From CAVQFD01 sp963724695 (GTDB lineage: Bacteria > Acidobacteriota > Vicinamibacteria > Vicinamibacterales > CAVVIG01), in contig CAVRVW010000002.1 of the NCBI GenBank assembly GCA_963724695.1, positions 103,577 through 167,576 of the forward strand: DNA of 64,000 bases, read 5' to 3'. The translations under genes and the position numbers were made by a program. Below the pieces are notes generated by a model that saw only the letters and a program-made list of their open reading frames with translations, searched no databases and was not told the DNA's origin. This document shows, piece after piece, positions 25,750 through 35,261 of this stretch; position 1 is the first letter of the stretch; each line of letters starts with the position of its first letter.

Positions 25750-26169
25750 ATGACATCATCAGAAGTCCCCGGCGCTCTCCTCGTGCAGTTGATCTGGCTG
25801 TTCGTGCTGGCCCTTCCGGTGGCCTCGATTGCCTGGACGGTCACCCACGAAGAAATCCTCCGCGAGCCCCGCGAATTCTGCGCGCTGCGAAGCCAGCGCG
25901 GAACGTCGCTTCTCGGGCGCAAGTTCTTCTATGTGTTCACGTGCGAGTACTGCTTCAGCCACTACGTCGTGGCGCTGGTTCTCGCGTTGACGGGTTACCG
26001 ATTGCTCCTGGACGACTGGCGGGGATACGTCATCAGCTTCTTCGCGCTGGCCGGCATGGCCAACGTCTATCTCAGCCTGTTCGGACGGCTGCGCGTCGAG
26101 ATCAAGTCCGAGCGGCTCGACGTGGCCGCCAAGCAGGAGATGGTGCCCGCTGCTGAGGTTCCACGCTGA
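25750..26169 (+). CDS. Small integral membrane protein of unknown function
   Basis: 139 residues. The order is: one N-terminal helix (LLVQLIWLFVLALPVASIAW); a soluble loop with EEILREPREFCALRSQRG; then GRKFFYVFTCEYCFSHYVVA with a CxxC pair; two more helices (LVLALTGYRLLL and VISFFALAGMANVYLSLF); and a charged C-terminus. The ECYCFSHY-like segment (CEYCFSH) is the most distinctive feature and could bind metal or form a disulfide. The frame stays open upstream from 25573, overlapping the preceding gene, but the hydrophobic protein begins at the ATG at 25750. Confidence 0.6.
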   Translation: MTSSEVPGALLVQLIWLFVLALPVASIAWTVTHEEILREPREFCALRSQRGTSLLGRKFFYVFTCEYCFSHYVVALVLALTGYRLLLDDWRGYVISFFALAGMANVYLSLFGRLRVEIKSERLDVAAKQEMVPAAEVPR

Positions 26170-26328
26170 CTGGGGCTTGTGGTTCCCATTCCCCACCCTC
26201 GCACCAGCGTTTGCCAATTCGTTGCACCCGGATGCCAGCCAGAGCGCATGCCGCCGGCCCGTGTCCAGCCTCTGCACTCCGGACCAGGACGCCAAAAGAA
26301 TGGCGACGTGCTTGCTTTACGGTCGAAC

Positions 26329-27853
26329 ATGCCTCCCCATGCGACTGAGCGCCAGACGACACCGTACTGGGAATCCAGCTCGATGCCGAGGTTCCCGCGA
26401 ATCGAGAGCGACCTCCGCGTCGACGTCGCCGTGGTCGGCGGCGGCCTGACCGGGCTGACGGCCGCGTACCTGCTGACGAGGGCCGGGCTCACTGTGGCTC
26501 TCCTGGAGCGAGGGCGGTGCGGCACGGTGGACACGGGCCACACGACCGCGCACCTGACCATGGTGACGGACACCGGTCTGGCAGAACTGGTCAAGCGCTT
26601 TGGCCCTGACCACGCCCAGGCGGCGTGGGACGCCGGTCTCGCAGCGATGTCGCAGATCGACGAGACGATCCGTGAACACGAGATCGATTGCGGCTTCGAG
26701 TGGGTCGACGGGTATCTGCATCAGCCCCTCGGTGAAGACGGCGACGCCGGCGCGGCGATGCTTCGGGACGAGGCGGCCGCCGCAATCGAGCTTGGATTCG
26801 ACGCGAGCTACGTGAGCGACGTGCCGTGGCTTGGCGGACCGGGCGTTCGATTCGACAACCAGGCGAGGTTCGATCCGCGGCGCTATCTGGCGGGCCTAGC
26901 CGCGCACCTCACCAGGCGCGGCCAGATCTTTGAGCTGAGCGACGTCGAGGCGTTCTCGGCCTCGCCGCTCTCCGTGAAGGCCAACGGGTCCACCGTCTAC
27001 TGCGGCGACATCATCGTCGCGACCCACAACCCCGCCGCCGGGCTCGCCGGCCTCCTCGACGCGAGCCTCTTCCAGACCAAGCTCGCTCTGTACACGAGTT
27101 ACGTGGTCGCCGGAAGCGTGCGCAAGGGCGCGGTGCCCGACGCGCTGTTCTGGGACACGTCACGCCCGTACCGCTATATGCGGATCGAGAAGCAGCAGGG
27201 GCAGGATCTGGTGATTCTCGGCGGCGAGGATCACAAGACCGGACAGGTGGCCGACACGTCCGCGTGTTACCAGCGGCTCGAGCACACCCTGAAGCAGATG
27301 CTCGATCGTGTCGAGTTGAGCCACCGGTGGTCGGGCCAGGTCATCGAGACGCCGGACGGCCTGCCGTACATCGGCCGCACCGCGGATCATCAGGTACAGC
27401 GCGACCGGCTTCGGCGGCAACGGGATGACGTTCGGCACGCTGGGCGCGATGATGGCCGTGGACGCCATTCTCGGCAGGGCCAATCCCTGGACCGATCTCT
27501 TCGACCCGTCGCGCAAGGCGCTGGCCCGCGGGCTGTGGCGATACGTCAGGGAGAACGCGGACTATCCCTACTACATGATTCGCGATCGGTTTGCGGGTCC
27601 CGAGGCGCGGGACCTGCGATCGGTCAGGCGAGGGCAGGGGAAGATCCTCGATCGCAACGGCACCAAGGTCGCCGCCTATCGAGACATCTCGGGCGCCACC
27701 ATTTTGAGGTCGGCCACGTGCCCGCATCTTGGCTGTCTCGTGGCGTGGAACGACGCCGAGCGCACGTGGGACTGCCCCTGTCACGGCTCCCGGTTCACTC
27801 CCGAAGGAGATGTGATCGCGGGGCCGGCCGAATCCCCGCTGCCGGATCCTTAG
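26329..27853 (+). CDS. FAD-dependent oxidoreductase with C-terminal Rieske domain, one frameshift
   Basis: About 507 residues. The N-terminus has the FAD-binding GxGxxG (DVAVVGGGLTGLTAAYLL) with the following acidic strand end (LLERGRCGTVDTGHTTAHLT). The middle is DadA/DAO-like (GYLHQPLGEDGDAG, GDIIVATHNPA, TPDGLPYIGRT). The C-terminus carries a Rieske [2Fe-2S] site, ATCPHLGCLVAWN and WDCPCHGSRFTPEGDV, with two Cys and two His ligands. The frame shifts once near 27395 at the point where TGFGGNGMTFGTLG continues. Such Rieske-linked flavoproteins oxidise amino or hydroxy compounds with electrons passed on; the substrate is unknown. I take the ATG at 26329, just before TPYWESS, as in relatives. 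Confidence 0.82.
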
Positions 27854-27860
27854 ACCGACA

Positions 27861-28391
27861 ATGGAGCAGACCATTGCGGAACTGCCGAGCCTGGAACAGC
27901 TGGCGCGCGTCGCCTCCCGCCTTCTGGCGGCTGCTGTGCTTGGCGGTCTGGTCGGCGCCGAGCGGGAATGGGTCGGGCGGGCGGCCGGCCTTCGGACGCA
28001 CATGGTGGTCGCGCTCGGCTCAGCCGTCTTCGTCCTCATCCCGGTCGAAACAGGGGCAAGCAGGGACAGCGTGACGGCAGTGATCCAGGGCGTTGCCACG
28101 GGCGTCGGCTTCATCGGCGCGGGCACGATTCTCAAAGCTGCGGATCAACGCGAGGTCCAGGGCCTGACGACGGCAGCCACCATCTGGATGACCGGTGCGC
28201 TCGGCATCGCTGCCGGGATTGGACACTGGTGGCTTGCGGCTGTCGGCGTGGCGATCGCATGGGCGATCCTGACGGTGTTGACCGGCCTCTCGCGCCGGCT
28301 CCAGGCCAAAGCCGACGCTCAGAGTCTCGCTCTGGTGAGGGAGCCTGCTCCGCGAGCGCGTACGGACAGCGACCGCGGATCCGCCGGTTGA
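27861..28391 (+). CDS. MgtC/SapB family membrane protein
   Basis: 176 residues. The hydrophobic N-terminal domain has the family signature: LLAAAVLGGLVGAEREWVGR (the GAERE motif), GLRTHMVVALGSAVFVLI, GVGFIGAGTILKA and GLTTAATIWMTGALGIAAG. A charged tail ends the chain. MgtC-like proteins are linked to growth at low magnesium and to intracellular stress; several environmental homologues have no magnesium role. It begins seven bases after the Rieske-flavoprotein stop, so co-transcription is likely. Confidence 0.88.
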   Translation: MEQTIAELPSLEQLARVASRLLAAAVLGGLVGAEREWVGRAAGLRTHMVVALGSAVFVLIPVETGASRDSVTAVIQGVATGVGFIGAGTILKAADQREVQGLTTAATIWMTGALGIAAGIGHWWLAAVGVAIAWAILTVLTGLSRRLQAKADAQSLALVREPAPRARTDSDRGSAG

Positions 28392-28481
28392 ACCATTTCG
28401 CGATAACGTTCGATCGAGGTCACATCCAGGTTTCGCGCGGCCCACTCGGAGCCGTCGGAGAGGCTTGCCTCGGCCAGTGGC

Positions 28482-28504
28482 ATGGCTATAGCATGTATGG
28501 CTAT
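28482..28504 (+). promoter_or_regulatory. Possible PadR operator/promoter at the start of padR
   Basis: Two copies of ATGGCTAT lie 15 bases apart (28482-28489 and 28497-28504), and the first overlaps the palindrome GCTATAGC (28485-28492). PadR regulators bind AT-containing palindromes around their own start. The TATAGC could also be a -10 element, which would give a very short or no leader. Confidence 0.3.
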
Positions 28505-28856
28505 GACAGATATCGATGCGCGTGTGCTCGATCGGGAGCTGAAGAAGGGGTCGGCGGAACTTATCCTCCTCTCGATCGTCGAATCACGTGCGCGCCATGG
28601 ATACGAGATCAGCAAGCTCATCGAGGCGCGGTCGGGCGGGCGGCTCAAGTTTCACGTGGCCTCGTTGTATCCGCTGCTCTACCGGCTCGAAGAACGCGGC
28701 TGGCTGCAGGGCCGCTGGGTGGAGAAGGCCGGCGAGCGCCGCCGCCGGTTCTACAGCCTCACGGCCGAAGGCCGCCGTGTGCTGACGCGTCAGCGCCAAA
28801 CCTGGAAGAACTTCGTCCGCGCGATGGGCCTTGTCACCGGAGTGGACCATGCCTGA
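28503..28856 (+). CDS. PadR-family transcriptional regulator
   Basis: 117 residues from the ATG at 28503; the in-frame ATGs at 28482 and 28497 add only MAIACMA and similar. The winged-helix PadR domain is complete: ELKKGSAELILLSIVESRAR, HGYEISKLIEARSGGRL, HVASLYPLLYRLEERGWLQG, and RRRRFYSLTAEGRRVL. The stop lies inside the start of the permease gene (8-base overlap). A PadR gene overlapping an ADOP permease is the standard arrangement in Acidobacteriota, where PadR probably represses its permease partner. Confidence 0.92.
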   Translation: MTDIDARVLDRELKKGSAELILLSIVESRARHGYEISKLIEARSGGRLKFHVASLYPLLYRLEERGWLQGRWVEKAGERRRRFYSLTAEGRRVLTRQRQTWKNFVRAMGLVTGVDHA

Positions 28857-31599
28857 CCCTTCGACCTCAGGGTCGCCACGAGCCGATTCGAGAGGCGGCT
28901 GGGCCGAGCAGCTGCGGCCACGGCTGGCCACGCTGCGGCTCAGCCCGACCCGCGAGGCAGAAATCGTCGAAGAGCTGTCGCAGCATCTCGACCAGCGATT
29001 CGACGAGCTCAGAGAAGGCGGAAACAGCGAACACGACGCGCGGCGTCTTGCGATGGACGAACTGCTCGACGGCGACGCGCTGGCCCGACACATGCGATCC
29101 CTGCGCCAGGCACACGCCCCGCCGCCGCCCACGCCCGGCGTGCCAGGCGGGTGGTCCGCGGCCGAGCTCTGGCAGGACCTGCGCTACGCCGTCCGAATGC
29201 TGGGACGGCAGCCCGGCTTCGCGGCAGTGGTGGTGCTCACCATCGCGCTCGGCATCGGCGCCAACAGCGCCATCTTCGCCCTGGTCGACGCCACACTCCT
29301 CCGGCCGCTTCCGTTCGGCGAACCTGAGCGCCTCGTGATGGTGTCGGAGCGGAGCGCCGCATCGGCAAGGGGCCCGGTCTCGCCGCGGAACCTTCTGGAC
29401 TGGAACGAGCGGAATCGCACGTTCGAGCTGATCGCCGCCTACATCCCGAGCGTGGGCGGCATGGTGATGGCCGGCGCGGACGGCCTCGCCGAGGACGTGC
29501 CCCGGCAGTGGGTGACCGCCGGCTTCTTCGACGTCCTCGGTGTTCGCCCGATTGTCGGGCGCACGTTCCTTCCGGAAGACGATGCCCGTCGTGCGAACGC
29601 CGTCGTCCTGAGCGAGCGCTTCTGGCGGGCGCGCCTCGGCGCGGACCCGGAGATCGCGGGCCGCGACATCCGCCTCGACGGCGTTCCGTACACGGTGCTG
29701 GGCGTGGTTCCCAGAGACTTCGAGCTGCTCGGCGGCACCAGCGTCTGGGGGCTGCTTCCGATCCAGGGCGCTCCACCTGCGACCCGAAGTCAGTACATGT
29801 TTCGAGCCATCGGACGCTTGAGGCCCGGCGTCCCGCTCGACGCCGCGAACGCCGACATGGCGGCGGTGGCCGACGGGCTCGCGCAGGAGTTTCCGAACAC
29901 GAACAAGGGCCGCGGCGTCGCGCTCGTGCCCCTGCACGACGCGTTGATCGGCAGCGAGCTTCGCTACACGTCACTGCTGTTTGTCGGGGTCGTCGGCTTC
30001 GTGCTTCTCATCTGCTGCGCGAACGTGGCCAACCTGCTCCTCGCGCGGGCGACGGTGCGCACCAGGGAGCTGGCGATCCGCTCGGCGCTCGGCGCGGGCC
30101 GGTCCCGGGTGATGCGTCAGCTGCTCACGGAGAGCCTCGTGCTTTCCCTCCTGGGGGGCGCGCTGGGGGTCGCCGTCGGCGCTGCGATTCTGAGCGTCGC
30201 GCCGTCGCTCGTTCCGCAGGGTCTCCTGCCGGCGGCCGTCACCCTCACGTTCAACCTGCGCGTGGCGGCCATTCTGCGGCGCGGCCGCGCTGTTCGCCGG
30301 ACTGCTGTTCGGCCTCGCGCCGTCGTGGCACGCCACCGGTTTCCAGCTGGCGCGGGCGATGGCCTCGGAGGGACGGACCGCCACGGGCCGCGGCGGTCGA
30401 CTTCGGTCGCTGCTCGTCGTCGGGGAGGTTGCAACGGCGGTCCTGCTGCTCTTCGGCGCCGGGCTGCTGCTGCGGACGCTCCTCGCGATCGAGAACGTCG
30501 ACCGCGGCTACCGCGCGCAGGGCGTGCTCACGATGGTCGTCGACCCGCTCGGCGCGCAATACCCGACCCAGCAGTCCCTGCTCCAGTTCTTCGACGATGT
30601 CGAGCGGGAAATCACGGCCGTGCCGGGCGTCAGCAGCGTGGCGTGGGCGAGCACGCTGCCGCTGGGCGTTTTCCTCGGCGGGGCAGTCCTTCTTCGACGT
30701 GGTCGGCGACGCCGCCAGTCGACGAGAGCCGCCGCCCCACGGCCGACTTTCAGATCGTCAGCCCCGCCTACTTCCGGACGCTGGAGCTCCCCCTTGTCGC
30801 GGGCCGCGGCTTCGACGAGCACGACACGCGCGACAGCGGTCGGGTGTGCATCGTGAACGAGGCGTTCGTCCGAAACCACCTGCAGGGCCGCTCGCCGATT
30901 GGCCTGCGCATCGCCACGCGGTCGACCATGTTCACCCAGACGCCGCCAGTCGTGCGGGAAATTGTCGGCGTCGCCCGCCAGGTGAAGGGCCGTCCCGAGG
31001 AAACCGACGATCTCGTGCAGATCTACGTCCCGATGGCCCAGAACGCCGTGGACGACATCTTCATGCTCGTGGCGCCGCAATCGGGAGACGCGACGGCGTT
31101 GGCCGGGTCCATCCGCGCGGCGATTGGACGCGTCGACAAGGCGCAGCTCGTGAGCCTCAGGTTCGTCAGGACGCTCGAGGACGTCGCCTGGGAGGCGACG
31201 GCCCGCCACCGATTCCGGGCCGTGCTGGTGACGACGTTCGCCGGGCTGGCGCTGCTCCTGGCGATGGTGGGCGTGTTCGGCGTCCTCGCGTATACGGTTC
31301 AACAGCGCGTGCGCGACTTCGGCGTGCGCCGTGCGCTCGGCGCGACGACGGGCGACGTGTTCCGCCTCGTCGTCGGCGACGCGGCCCGTGTGATCGCGGC
31401 CGGAGCGGTCATCGGGCTCGTCCTGTCCGCCGCGTTCAGCCGGCTGCTCGCGACGATGCTGTACGGCGTTCAGCCGCTGGATCCGGCGACGTTCGCGTTC
31501 GTGACGATCGCGCTCGGGCTGACGGCCGTCGTCGCGGTTGCCGGCCCCGCGTGGCGCGCGACCCGTATCGATCCCGCGATCGCACTGCGAGGCGAGTGA
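28849..31599 (+). CDS. ADOP-type (MacB/FtsX-fold) permease, two compensating frameshifts
   Basis: About 916 residues. An N-terminal helical region follows PadR (EEL SQHLDQRF-type segment, then DELLDGDALARHMRSLRQ). After it come a first transmembrane helix (FAAVVVLTIALGIGANSAIF), a large MacB-like periplasmic domain, and two FtsX blocks. Each block holds three helices (LLFVGVVGFVLLICCANVAN...LVLSLLGGALGVAVGAAI and FAGLALLLAMVGVFGVLAYT). The final cytosolic helix ends RATRIDPAIALRGE. The frame changes near 30285 and returns near 30690, with similarity on both sides, so the gene is probably intact in the organism. No ABC ATPase is encoded nearby, as usual for this orphan permease family. The substrate is unknown. 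Confidence 0.88.
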   Translation: MPDPSTSGSPRADSRGGWAEQLRPRLATLRLSPTREAEIVEELSQHLDQRFDELREGGNSEHDARRLAMDELLDGDALARHMRSLRQAHAPPPPTPGVPGGWSAAELWQDLRYAVRMLGRQPGFAAVVVLTIALGIGANSAIFALVDATLLRPLPFGEPERLVMVSERSAASARGPVSPRNLLDWNERNRTFELIAAYIPSVGGMVMAGADGLAEDVPRQWVTAGFFDVLGVRPIVGRTFLPEDDARRANAVVLSERFWRARLGADPEIAGRDIRLDGVPYTVLGVVPRDFELLGGTSVWGLLPIQGAPPATRSQYMFRAIGRLRPGVPLDAANADMAAVADGLAQEFPNTNKGRGVALVPLHDALIGSELRYTSLLFVGVVGFVLLICCANVANLLLARATVRTRELAIRSALGAGRSRVMRQLLTESLVLSLLGGALGVAVGAAILSVAPSLVPQGLLPAAVTLTFNLRVAAILRRGRAVRRTAVRPRAVVARHRFPAGAGDGLGGTDRHGPRRSTSVAARRRGGCNGGPAALRRRAAAADAPRDRERRPRLPRAGRAHDGRRPARRAIPDPAVPAPVLRRCRAGNHGRAGRQQRGVGEHAAAGRFPRRGSPSSTWSATPPVDESRRPTADFQIVSPAYFRTLELPLVAGRGFDEHDTRDSGRVCIVNEAFVRNHLQGRSPIGLRIATRSTMFTQTPPVVREIVGVARQVKGRPEETDDLVQIYVPMAQNAVDDIFMLVAPQSGDATALAGSIRAAIGRVDKAQLVSLRFVRTLEDVAWEATARHRFRAVLVTTFAGLALLLAMVGVFGVLAYTVQQRVRDFGVRRALGATTGDVFRLVVGDAARVIAAGAVIGLVLSAAFSRLLATMLYGVQPLDPATFAFVTIALGLTAVVAVAGPAWRATRIDPAIALRGE

Positions 31600-31623
31600 C
31601 AGCAGCCCCGCCGCCGCCCGCGG

Positions 31624-33165
31624 CTACGTGCCCTGGCTGACGATCAGCGGCTTGCCAAACGCCCGCTCGAATCGCTTGTTCAGTCCCCTGGCGAGCCAGG
31701 AGGGCAGCATCGGCACCGAAAGCGTCACCTCGCGCCCGATCTTACAGTGCACCCGTATCCGCGAGCCGCGTGGACACCTGGCCTCGATCTCATCGGCCAG
31801 CGCAAGAACGATGGCGGCACGCTCCAGCATCCCGCGCTCGTCCGCGTCGCTGATATGTGCCAGTGGCAGAAGGTCGGCGTGCCGGTCACCGGCGCGTCGG
31901 ACGATGGACGACATCAGCGCGAGCTCGTCATGCGCGAAGCCGGTGAGCTCGGTGGCGAGCAGGATGTTGGCCACGTGCTCGTGGCGTTTCACCACGTCGA
32001 GCGTCCGGCCGAGGTCGAGCACACGAGCCGCATGGTCGATCGCCGAGGCGACGCTGGCTGGCGCGCGCGGCTCGAGCGCCCGCAGCAGCGAGGCGGCCAC
32101 CTCCCGCCGCCGCGCCGCGGCCTCGGGCCTCCACCCATCGAACTGCGAGACGAGAGACGACAACGAAGCCTCTTTGACGATCTTCGGCGACCCCATGGCC
32201 ATATTCAGACATTTCAGCGCGACGCCTTCTCTCACGCCCTGGCCCGAGACGAGGATGTGCTTCGCACCCACGAACTCCGCCAGTGTCTGGATGGCGGCGG
32301 CGCCGCCAACAATCGAGTCCGCGCGATCCGCGCTGAGCCCGTGCACGTCGTCGCGACGCTTCTCGCTGATCCTCGCGAGGCGGTCGACAATCTCCCCGAG
32401 GCGGACCACCGAGAGCTCGTAGGCGTGAATCCTCGAGATGGGATACCGGCGAATCTGGCAGTCGATCTTGGCCAGATTCCTCAGGGTGCCGCCGGTGCCG
32501 ACGAGGCGTTCGCCGGACCGCAGGCGACCGACGCGTGCCTTTGACAGCTGGCGACGGACGTGGTCGCGAAGGCGCCGGAGCTGCTTGCTGCTGGGAGGAT
32601 CCGATGCGAGGAACTTCTCACTGAGCCGCAGCGCGCCGAACGGGAAGCTCACGCCGCTGGAAGGTGTTCGCCTCGCAAACCGAGTGATCTGCAGGCTCCC
32701 GCCGCCGAGGTCGAAGAGCAGTCCGTGCGCGACAGCGAGGCCCCGAACGGCGCCCGAGAAACCCAGGCGCGCTTCCACCCGTCCGCCGATGATGGCGATC
32801 CGAATCCCGAGCTCGCGCCGCACCCGTTCGACGAAGAGCGCGCCGTTGCTCGCGTCGCGCATGGCCGCGGTGGCCACTGCGGCCGTCCGACTGGCTCCGG
32901 CGCTGTCCGCAATCGCCTGAAAATCGCGCAGCGCCTCCATCGTGCGCGCCATCGTCGCCTCGCTCAGATCCCCGCGCGTGTCGACATCGTGGACGAGCCG
33001 CAGGGGCGCGCGCGACGCGGCGAGCAGGTGCAGGTGGCTGGACCGATCGCGTTCGAAGACCATGACGCGGCCCGAGTTCGATCCGATATCGATCACGGCG
33101 ATGGAATCGGGGTTCCTGCGGACCGTGCGACCCTTGGCCGCGCGCGTTGGCATCCCTTCCAGCAT
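31624..33165 (-). CDS. Ppx/GppA-family exopolyphosphatase / pppGpp phosphohydrolase
   Basis: About 513 residues in the ASKHA fold. The phosphate-binding P-loops are visible: IAVIDIGSNSGRVMVFERD, LLFDLGGGSLQITRF and LVGTGGTLRNLAKI. The C-terminal HD-like part is rich in His and Asp (FAHDELALMSSIVRRAGDRH, HISDADERGMLERAA), typical of the longer Ppx class. It hydrolyses polyphosphate or pppGpp; the choice is not decidable. I start at the ATG at 33165, though 33153 is also possible and neither has a clear ribosome site. It converges on the ADOP gene with 24 bp between stops. Together with the PPK2 gene it gives the region two polyphosphate enzymes. Confidence 0.85.
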   Translation of the reverse strand: MLEGMPTRAAKGRTVRRNPDSIAVIDIGSNSGRVMVFERDRSSHLHLLAASRAPLRLVHDVDTRGDLSEATMARTMEALRDFQAIADSAGASRTAAVATAAMRDASNGALFVERVRRELGIRIAIIGGRVEARLGFSGAVRGLAVAHGLLFDLGGGSLQITRFARRTPSSGVSFPFGALRLSEKFLASDPPSSKQLRRLRDHVRRQLSKARVGRLRSGERLVGTGGTLRNLAKIDCQIRRYPISRIHAYELSVVRLGEIVDRLARISEKRRDDVHGLSADRADSIVGGAAAIQTLAEFVGAKHILVSGQGVREGVALKCLNMAMGSPKIVKEASLSSLVSQFDGWRPEAAARRREVAASLLRALEPRAPASVASAIDHAARVLDLGRTLDVVKRHEHVANILLATELTGFAHDELALMSSIVRRAGDRHADLLPLAHISDADERGMLERAAIVLALADEIEARCPRGSRIRVHCKIGREVTLSVPMLPSWLARGLNKRFERAFGKPLIVSQGT

Positions 33166-33258
33166 CACATGTCGGCGCGGGTCACACCAGCTCGCTTGCG
33201 CATCAGGGTTGGTCAAGCTGCAAATGGCGCTCGAGTTGATCTTGCCGCGGATGCGCGA

Positions 33259-35131
33259 TCAGGGCAGCTCGAGATCGTAGGCGGTCACACGCCAGGCGCC
33301 GTTTTCCTGAGCCCACATCGTGCGCAGCACGGGCGCTTCGCCCCCGCGCGTCTGAAAGCGGATGTTCAGCCCGAAGGCCCTTCCATACTCGGCAGGAACC
33401 GCGGCCGGCGCAGGCTCGCCGCGCGTCCGGGCGCCGCAGTCCGATGCGGCGGCGATCGCGTTGGGGAGGCTGGTGAGCGAGAATACTCGCGAGTCCGCGT
33501 GGTCCATCACCCGCACGACCGGGAGCACCGGTTCCGCCGGGCTCAGCACCCTGTCGAGGCTCCGCACACTGCCGACCTGCTTGCCCGCGCGTTCGAATCC
33601 CGCTCGAATTCGCCGGCCGGCTTCGTCGGGTGACGTCGCGGCAGGCTCATCCGGATCCCGCAGCAGGTTGTAGCACGCGTACGCTTGCGGGGAGAGATAT
33701 CCGAACGCCGCGTCGTAGTTCCTCCGTATCAGCCAGGTCTCCAGAAACGCGCGAGCCGCGCGGGCGAAGCCTGGATCGGCGGGGATCCTAGCGACCGTGG
33801 CGTCAGGCGGCGCGACGAGCGCCGGCGCGTCCGGGTCGTCGGCACCCGTCCGCCACGACACGATCTTCCAGTACCCGTCCTCCCTGGCCCACAGGAGCGC
33901 GACGGCCTGGCTCTTCTGCCCGGCCACGTTGAAGGTGACGCCGAAGTAGTTGCCGTAGGCGCGCCGCTCGTCGTTCCTCCCGAGCGTCAGCCGGCTCTCG
34001 CAGTCGAAGTCGGCCGCCGCATCGTCCGGTACCGAATAGATGACGAACTGCGCGTGATACGGCTGGGTCACGACCTTGAGTCCGGGTACCGGGAACCGCA
34101 CGCCGACCGTGGCATCCTCGAGCGAGCGCCTCGGGCCGAGCGTGTCGTGCGCGGCTTTCAGGTTCATCAGCAGCTGAAAAGGCGCAAGGCCGCGGTCGAA
34201 GTCGCTCGGATCCTCGCTGTCTTGTGCGAGGCACGCGTAGGCTTGTTCGGACACGTACCCCATGGCCGCGTTCACGTCACCTTCGACGAGCCAGGCCTTG
34301 AGGAAGTCGTTCGCCATGACGTCGATGTTCTTCCTGCCGGCGCGCGGTGCCTTCGGGAGCGCGAAGGTCTTGTCCTTCGGTTCCGGCTCCGCCGGGCTGT
34401 TCAGCCGAATGCCGAAGAAGCCCCGCCACCAGTTCTCCAGGCCTGCCCAACGGCCGCTGTGCCGGTCGGAGTTGTTGCCAGCCCGCACGTCGGAGTTCGC
34501 AGAGCTGAGGTGTCCATTGAACATGGAGACAGGAAACATCGACGACCGGTAGTCGACGTCGACGTCGGCGCGCCGTCCATCGGTTGCGACGGAGATCTGG
34601 ATGGACGGCACGCCGCCCTGCTGCCGGTAGTTGACGGGGAAAGCCCTTGTGATACACGGCGTTGTCGGCGCCGCGCCTGAACTCCTTCGAGCGTTCGAGC
34701 GTGGTGAGCGCGCCTTCGACGAGGCGGACGTACAGGCGGAACTGACCGTCGCCGGACGCCCCGGCGACTTCGCCCCTGATCGACTCGACGCGTTCGACGA
34801 GCGACAGCGAATCGCCGAGCGGCGCGCCCGACCCATCGCTCAGCGTCGTGGTCATGAGGGCGTGCGTGACGGCGTCGAACGTGGTCTTGGACGAGAAGCT
34901 GAGGATCTCGTCGTAGAACGGTCCTGCCTCCGCCTTCTGTCCGGTCGCTTCGTTGAAGCGCACGACCCAGGTGGCGACGAGCTGCTGGCGTCGCGGGCCG
35001 AGCCCGGAGTAGTCGCCGCCGAACTGAACCGGGGCTTGCTGGCCGAGGACGGCAGGAACGAACATCGCAGCCAGGACCGCTGCGCCAACGGACAAGGCCA
35101 TTCGACCAGACGACACCCGCGCTGTCACCAT
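33259..35131 (-). CDS. Secreted protein with two tandem copies of an unknown domain, one frameshift
   Basis: About 624 residues. After a signal peptide (MALSVGAAVLAAMFVPAVLG) comes an N-terminal part with FNEATGQKAEAGPFYDEILS and RSKEFRRGADNAVY. A roughly 150-residue domain then occurs twice. Its start reads FLKAWLVEGDVNAAMGYVSE in the first copy and FLETWLIRRNYDAAFGYLSP in the second, each followed by QAYAC. Later landmarks also pair: RSLEDAT/RSLDRVL, ADFDCESR/ASDCGAR, YGNYFGVTF/YGRAFGLNI, and WAREDGYWKIVSW/WAQENGAWRVTAY. The copies span about 34310-33855 and 33750-33262. The fold has an NTF2-like length but I cannot assign a family. One frame change lies near 34640. The start is uncertain: 35131 has a G-run immediately upstream. 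Confidence 0.65.
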
Positions 35132-35261
35132 CTCCCCCCCAAGGGCACGTGCTACCGCATCATGGAACACGCGAACTCTATCATGTCAAATCGAGCCCTT
35201 CTGTCTCACCCAGTCTTTCCGACGTTATCACTTTTCACGCCTGGTCCGACGTTGGCTGCCG

